DNA of 64,000 nucleotides, taken from NCBI RefSeq assembly GCF_036884655.1, contig NC_088354.1, positions 12,090,001-12,154,000 on the forward strand, written 5' to 3'. How positions within the stretch are numbered: position 1 is the first letter of the stretch; each line of letters opens with the position of its first letter. This document shows, piece after piece, positions 12,326 to 24,247 of the stretch. Source of the stretch: Musa acuminata AAA Group (lineage: Eukaryota > Streptophyta > Magnoliopsida > Zingiberales > Musaceae). The notes beneath the pieces are model-generated. The model saw nothing but the letters and a program-made list of their open reading frames with translations, made no database searches and had not been told where the DNA came from. The position numbers and the translations under genes are program-made.

Positions 12326-13236
12326 TCATGGGTTAATCCCCTCCGGCATCGGCAAATTAAGGTGCTTGTAGCTTGTGAACCCCCCATCCACCACGAGATT
12401 ATGACCCGAGACGTACTTGGACTCATCAGACGCCAAGTAAACGGCCGCCTTCGCCACATCCATCTCCTCACTCCTTGCTCCCCTCAGCTCGCTCACACTA
12501 TCCACGATCTGCTCCATCCTTTGCCTTCCCACGTCGCCGTACAACTGGGTGAATTGATCCACCACCAGGGGCGTCAGGGTCACGAACGGCGAGATGCAGT
12601 TGATTCGGACCCCGCGGCGGCACAGGTCGCCGGCCAGCGACCTCACCATCCCCGCCACCGCGAACTTGGAGATAGCGTACGGGTGCGTACCGAGGCCGCC
12701 CATGAGGCCGCTGATGCTGGAGACGCAGATGATGGAGCCGGCGCCCGCCGGGCCCATCACGCGGGCAGCGTGCTTGACCCCCGCCAGTGTCCCCCGGACG
12801 TTGACGCCCATGACGAGGTCGAAGCTAGCGAGGTCGAGGCGGGCGACGTCGGTGGCCGTCGGCGGCCCAGCGATGCCGGCGCTGTTGTGCATGATATCAA
12901 GCCGGCCGTGGCGGGCCACGGCGAAGTCGACGGCCTCGGCTACCTGCGGCTCCACGGTCACGTCGCATTCGACGAATTCGGCTTTCGGGCCGAGCTGTTG
13001 GGCTGCTTGCCGGCCCGACTGCGCATTGACGTCCGCGAGGACGACGCTCGCACCCTCCTGGATGAACTCGAGGGCCGTCGCCTTGCCCAACCCGCTTGCT
13101 CCGCCGGTCACCAAAGCCACCTTCCCCTCCAACCTGCGGCGGTGCATTTAGAACAGCGAAACAGTCATCAAACGACTGTCGCGTCCCAATAAGAACTTCG
13201 CCTCGCATGAAGCCAAGACGGACTCTTAGACTCACC
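12326..13236 (-). CDS. Short-chain dehydrogenase/reductase, At3g26770-like
   Basis: NAD(P)-dependent oxidoreductase of the classical SDR family; substrate not predictable. The large exon 13133-12326 carries the cofactor motif TGGASGLG, the NNAG-equivalent NSAG, the catalytic Ser region (SSISGLMGG) and the YAISK active-site motif. The C-terminus YVSGHNLVVDGGFT is typical of plant SDRs. A 102-bp intron (13235-13134, GT-AG, phase 2) fuses KFSTAVRSG in exon 1 to RLEGKVALVTGG, which matches the organellar-type N-terminus of At3g26770 relatives. However, exon 1 in that frame has no ATG before an upstream stop. The first ATG (MLRLVSRHV, near 13470) is in another frame. Either a further small intron, a frameshift or a start at the ATG at 13147 (MHRRRLEGK, unspliced) must apply. 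The exon is strongly GC-rich, as common for monocot genes. Confidence 0.85.
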
Positions 13237-13583
13237 TGCCGCTCCGCACCGCCGTCGAGAACTTCACCCGCTTCTGCCACGAGCCATCCTTCCTTCCGGC
13301 CACGGCCACTCTCCTGCTCCGTTTCACAACCCACAGTGATCACAATTCGAGAACAATCGACAGCCTCCACACCTTTAATCTCAATCCCGGAGGGCAAGAA
13401 ACCACGTAAAACCAAAAAGGTGGAAGCCAAAGAAACGGAAAGTACGTGCCTGGAGACAAGTCGGAGCATCCTAACAACGGTGAAGGTGAAGGCAGGGTGG
13501 GACACGATCCTTGGACCACGGAAGCTCGCTTATATTTCTATTGCCTTCGCAGCTCCTTCGGTCTGCGGTCTCTCACCTTCCTC

Positions 13584-13593
13584 CACTATATAA
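13584..13593 (-). promoter_or_regulatory. TATA box of the SDR gene
   Basis: The minus strand reads GTTATATAGT here, about 30 bases before a plausible start of the SDR transcript and about 115 bases upstream of the first ATG. It was assigned by position and sequence only. Confidence 0.45.
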
Positions 13594-13599
13594 CGACGA

Positions 13600-15460
13600 C
13601 GAGCTCGCTTCCCCATGCAACCCGCTTGCCGATATAATATTATCTGCGATAAAAAAAGAGTAGATCTGCTTTTTGGATCCGAAAAGGCCAATTTGGGATG
13701 GACAAAATGGAAAACATAAGCCCTGCCAAGAAATCACGTCGAGAAGAGCCTATCGATGCTTCTGTTACACGTTAACTCGCAGCAGACCCCCTCGCAGGGA
13801 AACCATTGTTTACACAGCACGAGATGTCGCCCCCTTCCGATGACTTCATACCGCAAAACAGGGGAGGCCCCGTTGGGCCCCGCCTCGCTGCAACTCGACT
13901 CGTAACGCAAAGCCCTGTCAGCCACCGGTTTACCGACGCGTGTCCCCCCAATCGGGTGGCGCCCATGCTTTGGAACTGCGCGTTGCTGCATGGTGGGCCA
14001 CGTACGGCAGCAAAACCCGTGGCGTTTGCTTTAATATTCGCGTCGGCTTTTGTCTTCCCGCCTGAGGGAGAGGAGGGGACGGAGAAGGTCACCGTGTGAC
14101 AGGCAGCGAGTGGTCTCGTCAACGTATAAGGGGAGGGTTTGGTGTGCTGTATCATCGTTGTTGCTGCTTTCGGGAGAGCAGAAACAGAGGCAGGTAGAGA
14201 AAGAGAGAGAGAGGGTAAGAAAATGATGGCCCGGCGTGCTCGGTCTCAGCTGAGTTGAAATTAATTGCAGAGCAGGTGAGCGAGGAAGGTTTCGGCCATA
14301 AAAGCTGCTCCCAGATCTTCCAAGAGCAGGTGGAGAAAAGATCTCCGCAGTAGCAGCTTCACCTCGTTTCGTTCCTTTGAGGGGTAAAACATCCCCGATT
14401 CTTTGACCGGAGGAATCAGAGAGCCAAGACATCAGATGAACCATCACGTCTATGGCAATAAAAGCTATGAATACAGGTGATGACATTCCAGTTTCAAGAG
14501 GACACAGAACACATGGTTTCGGCTCGAAGAAGCTGGCATGACAAGCACAGCTCACTCACCTTCTCCCTTCTCTTGTCTGTATTATTAATGTGTTGGCCAT
14601 GGCTGGTCGGTCTTCTGGACCATCATCCATGGCGTGGCATCAGCTAAATGCAGGGAAAAAGGGTCCAATCGTGCTGTGTTTTGACTCTGCAGTGGATGAC
14701 TGCTGCCATGAACTCCAAAAAGCTGGTGCGCCTAATGCCACTACATCCAAAAAGCAACCCCTCTCTCCCCCATCATCTTCTTCGCCTCCTTTTATCCCCC
14801 ATGCAGTTGTGTTCCACCCCTCCCTGCGATCATTTGATGGAATTCCTATGTTGTCTCTTTCATCAGGGTGGGGAGACATCCCCAGCTGGCCTCCCCTGTT
14901 GCTGCTGTACGTGTACGCCACACTATTAACAACAGGGTGTGGCTTTCTTTAATGCTTGTGCCATGCAATGATGACGGGCTGGCCGAACCGCACGATCGCA
15001 ATCGGACGGCCCTCGATTCGGATCATTACTGCCTCCGCCGCCGCCGCTGTCGTTATTTGGTTGGTCGCCGGATTAATGGTGTCATTTAACTCCCACCTTT
15101 CACGTTGAGTAGCCGCAGGTTTCTTTAAGTAAAAGGAAAGCTTTGTTCTTGTCGACTTCCAACTTTTGGGACGATCCAAGAGATAGCTTGCAATTTAGGC
15201 ACGCATTAGCTACTTGTTGGTTGCGAGAAGGATTAGAATAGGCTGAAATCATTTAATTTGCGGCTCTTCGCCGACGGCTTCATTCGATTAATAGAAGGAG
15301 ATAATGTGTACTGCCAAGTATAAAATAAGAAGCGAACAAGCTGGCCATGCATGAAGCTTCGCATCTTTGCTTAATTATTATGGTATATTACTTTATCATG
15401 CAAGCTTCTTCGTGTCTCTCTCATTGTCCTTTTAGCATGTGGCATTAATACAAAACACAC
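13600..15460. other. Intergenic region, no supported gene
   Basis: Several 90-170 residue frames occur on both strands at 13.7-15.1 kb, but none resembles a known family and they overlap each other antisense. A GA-rich run lies at about 14195-14215. I see no RNA gene. The part next to 13.6 kb is presumably SDR promoter sequence. Confidence 0.5.
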
Positions 15461-15464
15461 TTAG

Positions 15465-15666
15465 ATATGTTAATTGATAAAGGCACGTGATAGAGATACA
15501 CATGAAATAATATCTTTTATTTTTTATTTCCTTTTAGCATGTGGCATTAATATAATATCTTTAAGTGTTTGATTGAGGAAAATATCAGAATCAAAATCTA
15601 TACAAATACTTATCATTTCAATGAATAGAATCATCTATTTTATAATATATTTCTCAATTCTATACA
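15465..15666 (+). repeat. 5' LTR of the decayed copia element (left end approximate)
   Basis: It ends in ATACA, followed at once by GTATCAGAC, which resembles the Met-tRNA primer binding site. It shares an identical 31-bp core with the sequence near 22.2 kb. Its left end is inferred from the length of the right copy. Confidence 0.6.
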
Positions 15667-16401
15667 GTATCAGACTTTTCCTCTTTTGCTCGATGATCTT
15701 TCTCAAACCTCGACATCTTGTTATCTTTGCTGTCATTGCTACGACTTCAGTCATCGAAAGTCGTGCTACCCTTGATTGATCTAACGTCTCCCCTCCCTCT
15801 CTTCCTTTCCACCCATCGTCGGTGCCCCTCTTCTCCACCTTGTTGCAGTTGTCTTCCCCCTTCCTCCCTATGCCGACAACAGCCTCCTCCTTCTTCCGAA
15901 TTGATACGACAACGTTTTCGCAGTGGTTGTGATTGCCCTGCTTCATCCGATTTGCTAATACTACTCCTCTCTGGCGATTTTGTTGTCCTGCTCATAGATC
16001 AGACCCCTTACTGGTTCTCGCTCAGGTCGTTGGACTCTCTCTTCTTCCTCCGAAGTGTCAATGACACCACTACCCTACTCTGCTTCGACAAGACCAGTTC
16101 TGCTTCCTCCTTCTCTTGTGGCATTCCCTACCCCTAGATCTCGTGGAACTCTAGTGAAGCATCCCCACTTGTTTCTCAAATCATCGCATCTTGCCGATCT
16201 TTACTCTGAGCGCTCTCTGCCCGAGCGCTCTATCCTCAATGGCTTCTTCCTCGGTGATAAACCTCACATTCCAAACTTAAAAAAAATCAAAGTATTGGGT
16301 TATTTATGTTATCCCTAGCTATAACCCTATGCTTCATATAAGTTAACCTCAGGATCCAAGTCTTGTATCTTCATAATATTATGTCATGTTAATTTTGTTA
16401 A

Positions 16402-17858
16402 TGTTAGGAACAGGGTCGGCACTAAGAGGGGGGTGGAATTAGTGCAGCGGAAAAAATGTTGGTTTCCAAAAATCCTTTTGTACGATAAAATCGAACTCAG
16501 AAATGCTTAACTTTGAAAGCGAAGTAAGAGCGTATTGAAGACAGTTTGTAATTAATGTAAATTGCAGGAAATAAATGCAGAGAACACGTCAATTTTATAG
16601 TGGTTTGGTTGTCGTGACATACATATACTCCGCTGATTCCTCTTCCGTCGAGGCCACCGGCATCTACTATCGATCTTCCTATAATAGGCGAAGATCAACC
16701 TCCTTCTTACACCCATCTTCTCCTTTTACCGGGTTTAGGAGACAATCCTTACAAGCACTCAGTCATCTCTCAAACTATTCTAATACTTAGACTAGAGGAG
16801 GATTCTCACAAGAGATTTTTACAGTGTTTTTCCCTTTTTAAATTCTCTATGCTTGTGTTTTTTAATCAGGGATGAGACAGGTATTTATAGGTCTCAAGTT
16901 GATTCAAACTTGGAGCCTAAAAACATCTCACCCCGGGTTTCTTGGGTCCGGGCGATACCACCGCCCAGTCTGGTGGTACCACCGCCTGTAGCTTCTCGGA
17001 GGTTGTGTCTGGGCGGTATCACTGCCTGACACAGTCTAGGAGACTGTGCCACGACGGTGTCATCTCTTGGGATACTATTTGGGCCTTTTCATTGGGCCTA
17101 ACACCGTTCCTACATGGGCCCAACTGGCCCCTAAATGTTTTGACCCAAATCTAATCCCAATTATGTGCTAACTACGAATTCTAAGACATTTCCTAAGCTA
17201 AACAAGTCTGTATGTCTAGTTTCTTCCGGCGAACTTCCGACGATCTCTCGACAATGTTCCAGCGGACTCCCGGCAAGCTCCTGGACTTCACGATAATCTT
17301 CTTGGTGAGTTCCGACGAGCTTCTCTAGCAAGCTCCAAGACTTCTCGGCTAGTTCCTGCAAACCTTTCGATGAACTCTCGAACTCCCAAAGAAATCGCGT
17401 CCTTGACTCCGAGACTTCATTTTGCTTTATGCCTTGCTATCGTAGTTAATCCTGCATATGTAATATATACTTCGATCTATATAATTAATACTAAGCATTA
17501 ATCATGTTGTCCGGCATGTCATTGGTCCCTCGACGCTTCATCCGATTCTTCGGCGCATCATCCTCTCTTGCGGCTTATTACCCAATCGGTTAGTTGACTC
17601 CGCAACTCCGATATCCTTGGCGCAATATCCGCTCTTCTTGGCCCAATGCCCGAATCCATGGCCCAAAACCTTCTGTCGATACGTCGATCGATCCTCCGGC
17701 CTGATGTCCAATCTTCTGACATGTTTTCCTCTGGCCCAACATGATTCTTCTTGCTTTAATTGTCACATCTTGATTGAAGCATCCTGCATCACTCAAAATG
17801 TAGATCAAATCATAAACACTTATCAATTGGTTTCATTATCAAAATACGAGATTCAACA
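16402..17858 (-). mobile_element. Solo LTR (1457 bp) nested in copia integrase remnant
   Basis: The block begins TGTTAGG and ends ATTCAACA, so both strands read TGTT...AACA, the canonical LTR ends. It is flanked by a perfect 5-bp direct repeat GTTAA at 16397-16401 and 17859-17863, which is the target-site duplication. No internal domain or second LTR is present, so this is a solo LTR left by recombination between two LTRs. On the minus strand CTATAAATACC near 16.88 kb looks like the LTR TATA box, and the start TGTTGAATCTCG is typical of long copia-type LTRs. Hence the minus orientation. Short frames inside it are chance. Confidence 0.9.
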
Positions 17859-18228
17859 GTTAAGTCTACTTTTCTCTTCCAAAATCATAGGTCTTTAGCT
17901 ACGCAAGCCACTTCAACAACCATACATATTGGATTCATATAAGTATACTTTAGACCCCCTCAAACATACCTCTTACTATGTCAACTAGTAGTTTTCCTCA
18001 AGACATACACTCCCTTATCACTCTAGTTCAGCAACACCTCACACCCTCTATAACTTCTCCATAAATTCACCCTGCGTTGCCTGATGAAGCAATACCCTAA
18101 GCACTAAAAATGATTTTTTTTATCCTCTCCTCGATTAAATGATATTGAAGTACATCAGCTTAGTTAGGTATGTGTCAATAACTCTTAACTAATTCTCATA
18201 TGTCTAACACAACCCAATAATACCATTA

Positions 18229-18303
18229 TGCTTGAACATCACATGACACATACTAGTCATAGATACCCTACAAGCAAATCACGTGAGTGATGACACTTGT
18301 AAT
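18229..18303 (-). repeat. LTR 5'-end fragment, inverted copy
   Basis: On the minus strand it reads TGTCATCACTCACGTGATTT and continues with a match to the start of the plus-strand block at 19756 for about 45 bases, then diverges. It appears to be the truncated start of the same LTR family in the opposite orientation. Confidence 0.55.
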
Positions 18304-19755
18304 ATGATATGTACTTTTTTTACATATTATTTATTTTATATTCTTCTTATTTTATATTATTCGTGCGCAAAAATCCCTAGGGAGATCGTATATCCTTAGG
18401 AAGATTGGTGCGCAAAAATCCGCGAATCATGAAACTGCGTATATAGTAGATTGTGTTACCTAGGGAGATCGTATATCCCTGTTTCCTTGCAGATTCTTAG
18501 GAGAGGGTAAAGGAGGTCAAGTGTCCTCCTCTCTAGCGGTGATCCACACAGCAGGGTTGCGACGACGCTCCTCAAAACTCCAGGCCTGATCTGAGGTGGA
18601 GAGGAAGAGGAGAATAGGAAAGGCAAGCAAAGGCTCTAGCCTATGAGGCTCTGAATCCCTCTTATTTATAGATGTCTCATGTCAAACCCTAATGGGTCCT
18701 CCCTTAGTGGGTATTGGATCTGCATCCAATAAGACAAGGGCTCCGTCGGATATCTCATATCCGAACCTCTACTCATCGCAATGCCTACCATATGTGTGTG
18801 ACCCTCTAGGCCTAATATCGAGCTGGCCGTGAGTCATACCTGTCAGAACTCCTTCTAACTCAGTGAATTATTATCTCTGTAATAATTCACTTGACTCATC
18901 GACTACGGAAGTACTAGGCCACTACGCCGTAGTCCCCAGACGATACAGGGGAATCCAATCCATTGGACCTGTCTGTCCTCAGTTACCGTGTACCTATAGT
19001 CCCTCATCCATCTAATATCCTAGAGACCGTATATTGAGCATGGTGATGTCAGACCCATACGGTTTCTACTCGAGTCTCGCTCTAATCGGATTCTCTCGGA
19101 GAACTCTTTCTCTCTCAACCCGAATGACCCTGGCTAGGGATTTGTCTGAGCAAGATCACATGGGATATTCCTCTCATAACGCCTAGAGTGGATGATCCTC
19201 TATCGACACTCAATAGCCCTCGTAAGGTCGACTACCACTCCCAATGACCAGCTGTACTAGATCTGGGACAGCCAAACCTATAAGTCTGGTATCAAAGAGT
19301 GGAGCACTCATACAGGACATCCTTGGTGTCTCAAGTCTAAGGACCAGATACACTACTAAGACTACGGAATCGCTGTCTAACAATAAGGCATCATCAACCA
19401 TCCAGCATTCCGTAAGCGGATCAATTAGTGAACTCATTCTCCAATGAGCACCTGTACTGTATCCCTAGTGTCCCTACACGAGCAGCTATGAGACCAGCTG
19501 CATCCATCATATGGACGGGTATACAGCACACTAGTCTATCCGGTTATCACGATGTCCCTCTCGAGTAACCTATGACCAGGATTATTTAGGATATGTGTTT
19601 AAAGGTGAATCGATCTCATTATCGTGATCTCATCACGATCCGATTTTCATTACACAAATCCAAGGACATCATAATATATGTATGCATTTATGCAATAGTT
19701 ATAAAGTGATATACGCCAAAATATAATAAGCAAAAAGATTCTGTATTAAGTCACA
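18304..19755 (-). mobile_element. LTR-retrotransposon-derived noncoding block, minus orientation
   Basis: The reverse complement of 18.36-18.79 kb resembles the plus-strand block at 19.78-20.36 kb. Shared motifs are TATAAATA (minus strand near 18661-18670), AGAGAGGAGGACA, GGGATATAC and GCGCACCAATCTT. The remainder has no reading frame of note. The phrase GTGCGCAAAAATCC occurs twice, near 18363 and 18408. I interpret it as an LTR or non-autonomous element fragment; the exact boundaries are unclear. Confidence 0.6.
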
Positions 19756-20370
19756 CGTGCCATCACTCACGTGATTGGCTTGCTGGGCACCTATGACTAG
19801 CAAGATATCCGTCAAAGCCCCTATCTTATTGGATATCCTATAAACCCCTAAATTATTGTATCTTATGGATGAGATCTAATAAGTGTCAATAAGATATTAT
19901 TGGGTAGAGATCCATTAATCCAAGTGGCTTGGGTAATTTGATGAAGATCTAATACCCAATAGGCAGGATCCATTAGGGTAAGTTTATAGGGACCTCTATA
20001 AATAGAAGGAAACCAAAAGGTCATAAGCTAGACATTTTTTAGCTACCACCTCCTATTCTCCTCTCTCCCTCTCATTCTCAGCCAACAACCTCTACTTGGG
20101 GCACGTAGAAAGCAAGAAGAGCTTATCCCTTCTTGATCGCATGGTGCGCATGGAAAGGAGGATTGTGTAGTGATTTAAGGAGTGTCTTCGCAGCTCATGC
20201 TATGTAGATCACTGTTAGAGAGGAGGACAATTGACTTCTTCATCCTCTCCCATAGATCTATAGGTTTTCAGGGATATACAATATCCCTAGATAACACATC
20301 TTTCTTATATGCGTAGTTTTTGATTTTGTGGGTTTTTACGCACCAATCTTCGCATGACGATAAAACCTTC
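19756..20370 (+). mobile_element. LTR-like block, plus orientation
   Basis: Starts TGCCATCACTCACGTGATTG and contains a clear TATA box (TATAAATA, 19997-20004) followed by a pyrimidine-rich leader. Near its end it has ACGCACCAATCTTCGC. It is related to, and inverted with respect to, the block at 18.36-18.79 kb, so the two LTR promoters point away from each other. Confidence 0.6.
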
Positions 20371-22067
20371 TTATTTTATATGAAAGTATGAGATTTTTAT
20401 TTTCTACCCTTCCACTGTGCATATGATGTTATTCTAAATTTTCCAATAATAATACGCTCCAAAAATAACATCTTTAAACTATATTAAATACTTGACCTTC
20501 ATGCTATCACAAGCTTTTCATGTGAACCTATTAAACTCACAATTATCACTTGAGCCTAAAAATCTCCACACTAGCACAAAGCCATACCTAAAGAATATGA
20601 TGTCATACTCTATAATGACAAATAGACCCTTATACTATTTCATCATACATAAAATATTATCGGATGTAAGTAGATTTTTTTAATTAAGCAGAACTCAAAT
20701 GGATTCGTTGCCAAATACAAAACATGTCTAAAAGCTAAAGGGTTTCACCAATGACCAGATGTTGACTTCACATAAACATTTAGTCCAATTGTTAAACTAA
20801 CAATAATTCTACTTATCTTAAGTTTGGCTGTCACTCAAGGCTAACATATACGTCAATTAGATATTAACAATACTTTTTTATAGGAGACCTTAACTGAAGA
20901 TGTCTTTATGCAACAATCTCTTGGCTTTATCCACCATCTATATCCAAGCCATATTTGTAAACTACAAAAATCTATTTATCGTCAAGCTCGAAGAGTTTGG
21001 TATATCAAAATTGGCTTATTTTTGGCATCAACTTACTTAATCAACTTCAAGTTTGATACCTTATTATTTGTACGGTAACAAAGAGAAAATACTATATATC
21101 TATTAGTGTTTGTAGATGACATTATTATTACATGTAATAATCTTATGGCGATAAAGTAATTCCTTAAGCAATTGGCAAATCGATTCTTCAACAAAGATCT
21201 AGGAACCTTAAGCTACTTTTTGAGAGAAGAAGCAATGTTCATATCTTCTAGACTTTTCTTATTTCAAAAGAAGTATGTTCAAAATTTACTATCAAAGACG
21301 AACATGCAGAATGCCAAAGAAGTTGTCACCCCACTCTCCACTTTTAAATCACTCAAATTATATGATGGTAGCCTTACTACGGATTCTACACAGTGCCAAC
21401 AAGTACTTGGTTTTTTATAGTACTTATCTCTCATATGTTTCTATATCTCATTTGTAGCTAATAAATTATCATAATTTATATATCAATCCTCCACTATACA
21501 TTGGTCTGTAGTAAAACGAGTCTCACGGTATCTAAATGAGACTCTCAATCATAGACTTTTTTTTCATAAACACTCATCACATCATCTTCATACATTCATC
21601 GCTACTGATTAGGCAAACAACATTGATGATAGGGTGTCTACGTTAGCCTATATTGTCTTCCTTAAGGCAAGTCCAATCAGTTTAAGTTTTAAGAAACAAA
21701 AAAATCATAAGATCCATCACTAAAACTGAATACTAAGTCATCGCCACCACCGATGCAGAACTCAATTAGGTCACCAATCTATCGTAGGAACTTAACATTG
21801 CCTCAAAAACAACTCCTACAATACACTGTGATAACGTCGATGCCACCTACCTATAAGCCAATCTAGTGTTCCAATCATGCATGAAACATATTATCATCAA
21901 TTTTTATTCATCAGAGATCAAGTCATTAATCATCAACTATATATTTTTTATGTACATACTTCTGATCAACTAACAAACTCCCTCACAAAGCCTCTCCTCT
22001 GCAAGACATTTCAATTACATCGGTCCAAGATTGACATCATTGATAGAAGATTAATCTTGCGGGGGCT

Positions 22068-22271
22068 TAAACACAAATGGAATAACATCCTTGCTTCCTT
22101 ATATCCTCAATCAATCTATGATTTGAGGATTAATCATGGATTTGAATAGCTAATCTGATTACCTGATTTGAGTGTTTGATCATGGGAAATCTTTCAATTA
22201 AGACCTGCATAAATACTTATCATTTCAATGAATAGAATCATCCCTTTCATAACATATTCTTCAATTCTACA
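22068..22271 (+). repeat. 3' LTR of the decayed copia element
   Basis: It starts directly after the purine-rich tract at 22059-22067 and ends in CTACA. It shares the 31-bp core beginning AAATACTTATCATTTC with the left LTR. Divergence outside this core indicates an old insertion. Confidence 0.6.
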
Positions 22272-23040
22272 CTAATTGACCTCCAAAACAGATCTCCATG
22301 TCCAAATTCTAATAATCCAAAGTAACATTATCTTTTACCTAACTATATATCAGAATTGCCAAAGTCGCGTGGAATTAAGGGACATAAAAGATGGATTCAA
22401 TTGAATTGGATTTGTGTCCATTGGGCTCCTGATGGTCTCTGGTGTTTGAATTGTTGGGCCGCTATGTGGCCCGAATTAAATGGTGTCATTAATCGGCCCA
22501 TTAGGCCTTCAAACCCACACGAGTTGCAATGTTGGGAACGATAGCATATAAAATGAGTTGTGATAAGGGAAACAAAACAAATAATATAAAAATATTATAG
22601 AAATATATAAAAAAAGATGTAAGTTAATTGGATGATTATGTCAATGATTTCTTAATTAAATAGAGAAATAATATCTCAAACAAAATGTTGAGCCATCATA
22701 ATTTAACCAAATGTGTATGAATTGGATTTGGCGTGAGCTCAATTATTTTGACAGGAAAAAATAGCCTTGTTAACGGGTTAGCGGATTCGGATTCATCACT
22801 GCCATCCGTCAAGTAATAGGATCCACTTGAGCGGGCCATGGGAAGACCCGATTTCCTCGTCACGCGAATCGTCACGCAACCGATCGCTTTCATTCACCGT
22901 ATCATTGATGACGTCCAACACGGTTTTTGTACCCACGACGCGACCTCCTCGTGCGTCGTATAGATCATTGGTAGATCCAATCACTAAGAAGGTACAAATG
23001 GTGTACGGTTTTAATGGTCCAGAGAAGGTCTTCTGGGAAG
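22272..23040. other. Intergenic spacer and ClpC promoter region
   Basis: No gene is visible. The sequence shifts from AT-rich repeats to more GC-rich sequence from about 22.8 kb, as expected near the promoter of the following gene. Confidence 0.5.
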
Positions 23041-23043
23041 AGC

Positions 23044-23050
23044 TATAAAT
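23044..23050 (+). promoter_or_regulatory. TATA box of the ClpC gene
   Basis: TATAAAT, followed by CT-rich leader sequence with no coding frame. The first ClpC codon is 1.2 kb downstream, and a good 3' splice site lies shortly before it near 24195. A 5' leader exon plus a leader intron is therefore likely. Confidence 0.5.
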
Positions 23051-24247
23051 GTGTCGCGCTCCTCTCGGCGTCCTCGCCGCCGCCTCCTCTCCCTTCGTCC
23101 CCTCGTCACGAAAGGACGGGTGACGGGTGGTCCGCTTCTCCTCACCTTCCCTTACATCTGCTCTTAGGGTTCGTTTACTCGGTCAGCGCCAGATTTCATC
23201 GCGTCTATGATTTCATCTGCTTGTTTAGCTCAAAGATTGCCAATGTCGGTGATGAGTCGTCGTTGTGTCGATTGATCCTCGCGGAGGCATTCCGGCGATT
23301 CTGTTCTTGGGTTGTTATGTTTCTGCTTCCATCATCTTGTTGATCTCCCATTTCCTTATTTTGCATTGGGTTGCTCTTGGGAATCTAGATTTACATGTGA
23401 TCGGACGCAAAGATGTTCTGTAAATAGCATTTAACTCATGCGATGTAGCTATTTTGTAGTTGAAATTGTTGTCTTGCACATGGTTTATACCAATATCTCT
23501 TCTTGGATGATATATAGTGTAGACAATGAATTCAAGTGTCTGGTTGGCGTAGAACTTGGGAGGCTTTGGGAGCATCAGGGCATTTTTTTGGTTAATGATT
23601 ACATGTATCGTGTATTAGGTTTTTAGCGACAATGTCATTCTAGGTAGCTTAATGTTTGTTCAAGACTTTTCAAGGAAAAGGTTATGTTTTTTGAGGTGCC
23701 AGAAAGCTTGGATTGAGCTTCTTCTGATTTTCTCTCTTTCTAAATCGTGGCACTAATTCATCTCAAACTGGAGAAAATATTATTTAGCATTGTTATCGAT
23801 CCATACTTATTCTCAATCCGAGGGATGCATTCCTAAGAAAGTATTCCTCAAAAAATATTCTTGAGAACATAAACAAAAGTTTGTTTGGTAAATTGTGATT
23901 TTGAAATAATTTCAAAAGATTGAAAGAGTATGGAGACAGATCATAAGTTATCATATGCAAAAGGAGTGAGTGTGGTAGAGATTGGGAAAAAAAATCACAA
24001 GTTACCATTCTTGTTTGTCTAAATTTTACCTGTCACCTTATGGCATTTCCTTTTTCCTTTTACCTTTTACCTTCAGGCATTAAGCTTGAGATCTCCAATA
24101 GTACTAGTCACTATGTGGTCAATTATCTGAGATAATAATTTGTTGATATAAGAAGGTGCTAATATTCATGTCTAACAATATCTTGTTGCCTGCAGGTACT
24201 GCAGCCACCTAAGTTTATTTGTCTCCTATTAATTATTAGAAGCAGAG

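Larger units (their letters stand above)
15465..22271 (+). mobile_element. Decayed Ty1-copia retrotransposon with nested insertions
   Basis: Short degenerate LTRs of about 200 bp flank the element, ending at 15666 (followed by GTATCAGAC, a worn primer binding site) and at 22271. They share a 31-bp identical core at 15604-15634 and 22211-22241. A polypurine-like tract (GCGGGGGCTT) at 22059-22067 precedes the right LTR. Coding remnants follow copia order. The C-terminal end of integrase is at about 16255-16395 (VLGYLCYP, KLTSGSKSCIFI). Reverse transcriptase is at about 20.5-21.5 kb (FVDDIIIT, KDLGTLSYFL). RNase H is at about 21.5-22.05 kb (DQLTNSLTKPLL). Gag, protease and most of integrase are missing, and the frames hold many stops. 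The integrase region is split by the solo LTR at 16402, and more LTR-like blocks lie between integrase and reverse transcriptase. Confidence 0.85.

Noticed and set aside
12362..13192. 276-residue plus-strand frame
   Set aside because: It is a shadow of the SDR gene on the opposite strand, which has all expected SDR motifs.
14530..14552. GAAGCTGGCATGACAAG, resembling part of miR167
   Set aside because: Too many differences from miR167 (GAAGCTGCCAGCATGATC) and no partner strand forming a hairpin was seen.
14031..14952. Frames of 120-174 residues on both strands
   Set aside because: No recognisable motif, mutual overlap, and no convincing splice structure or family match.
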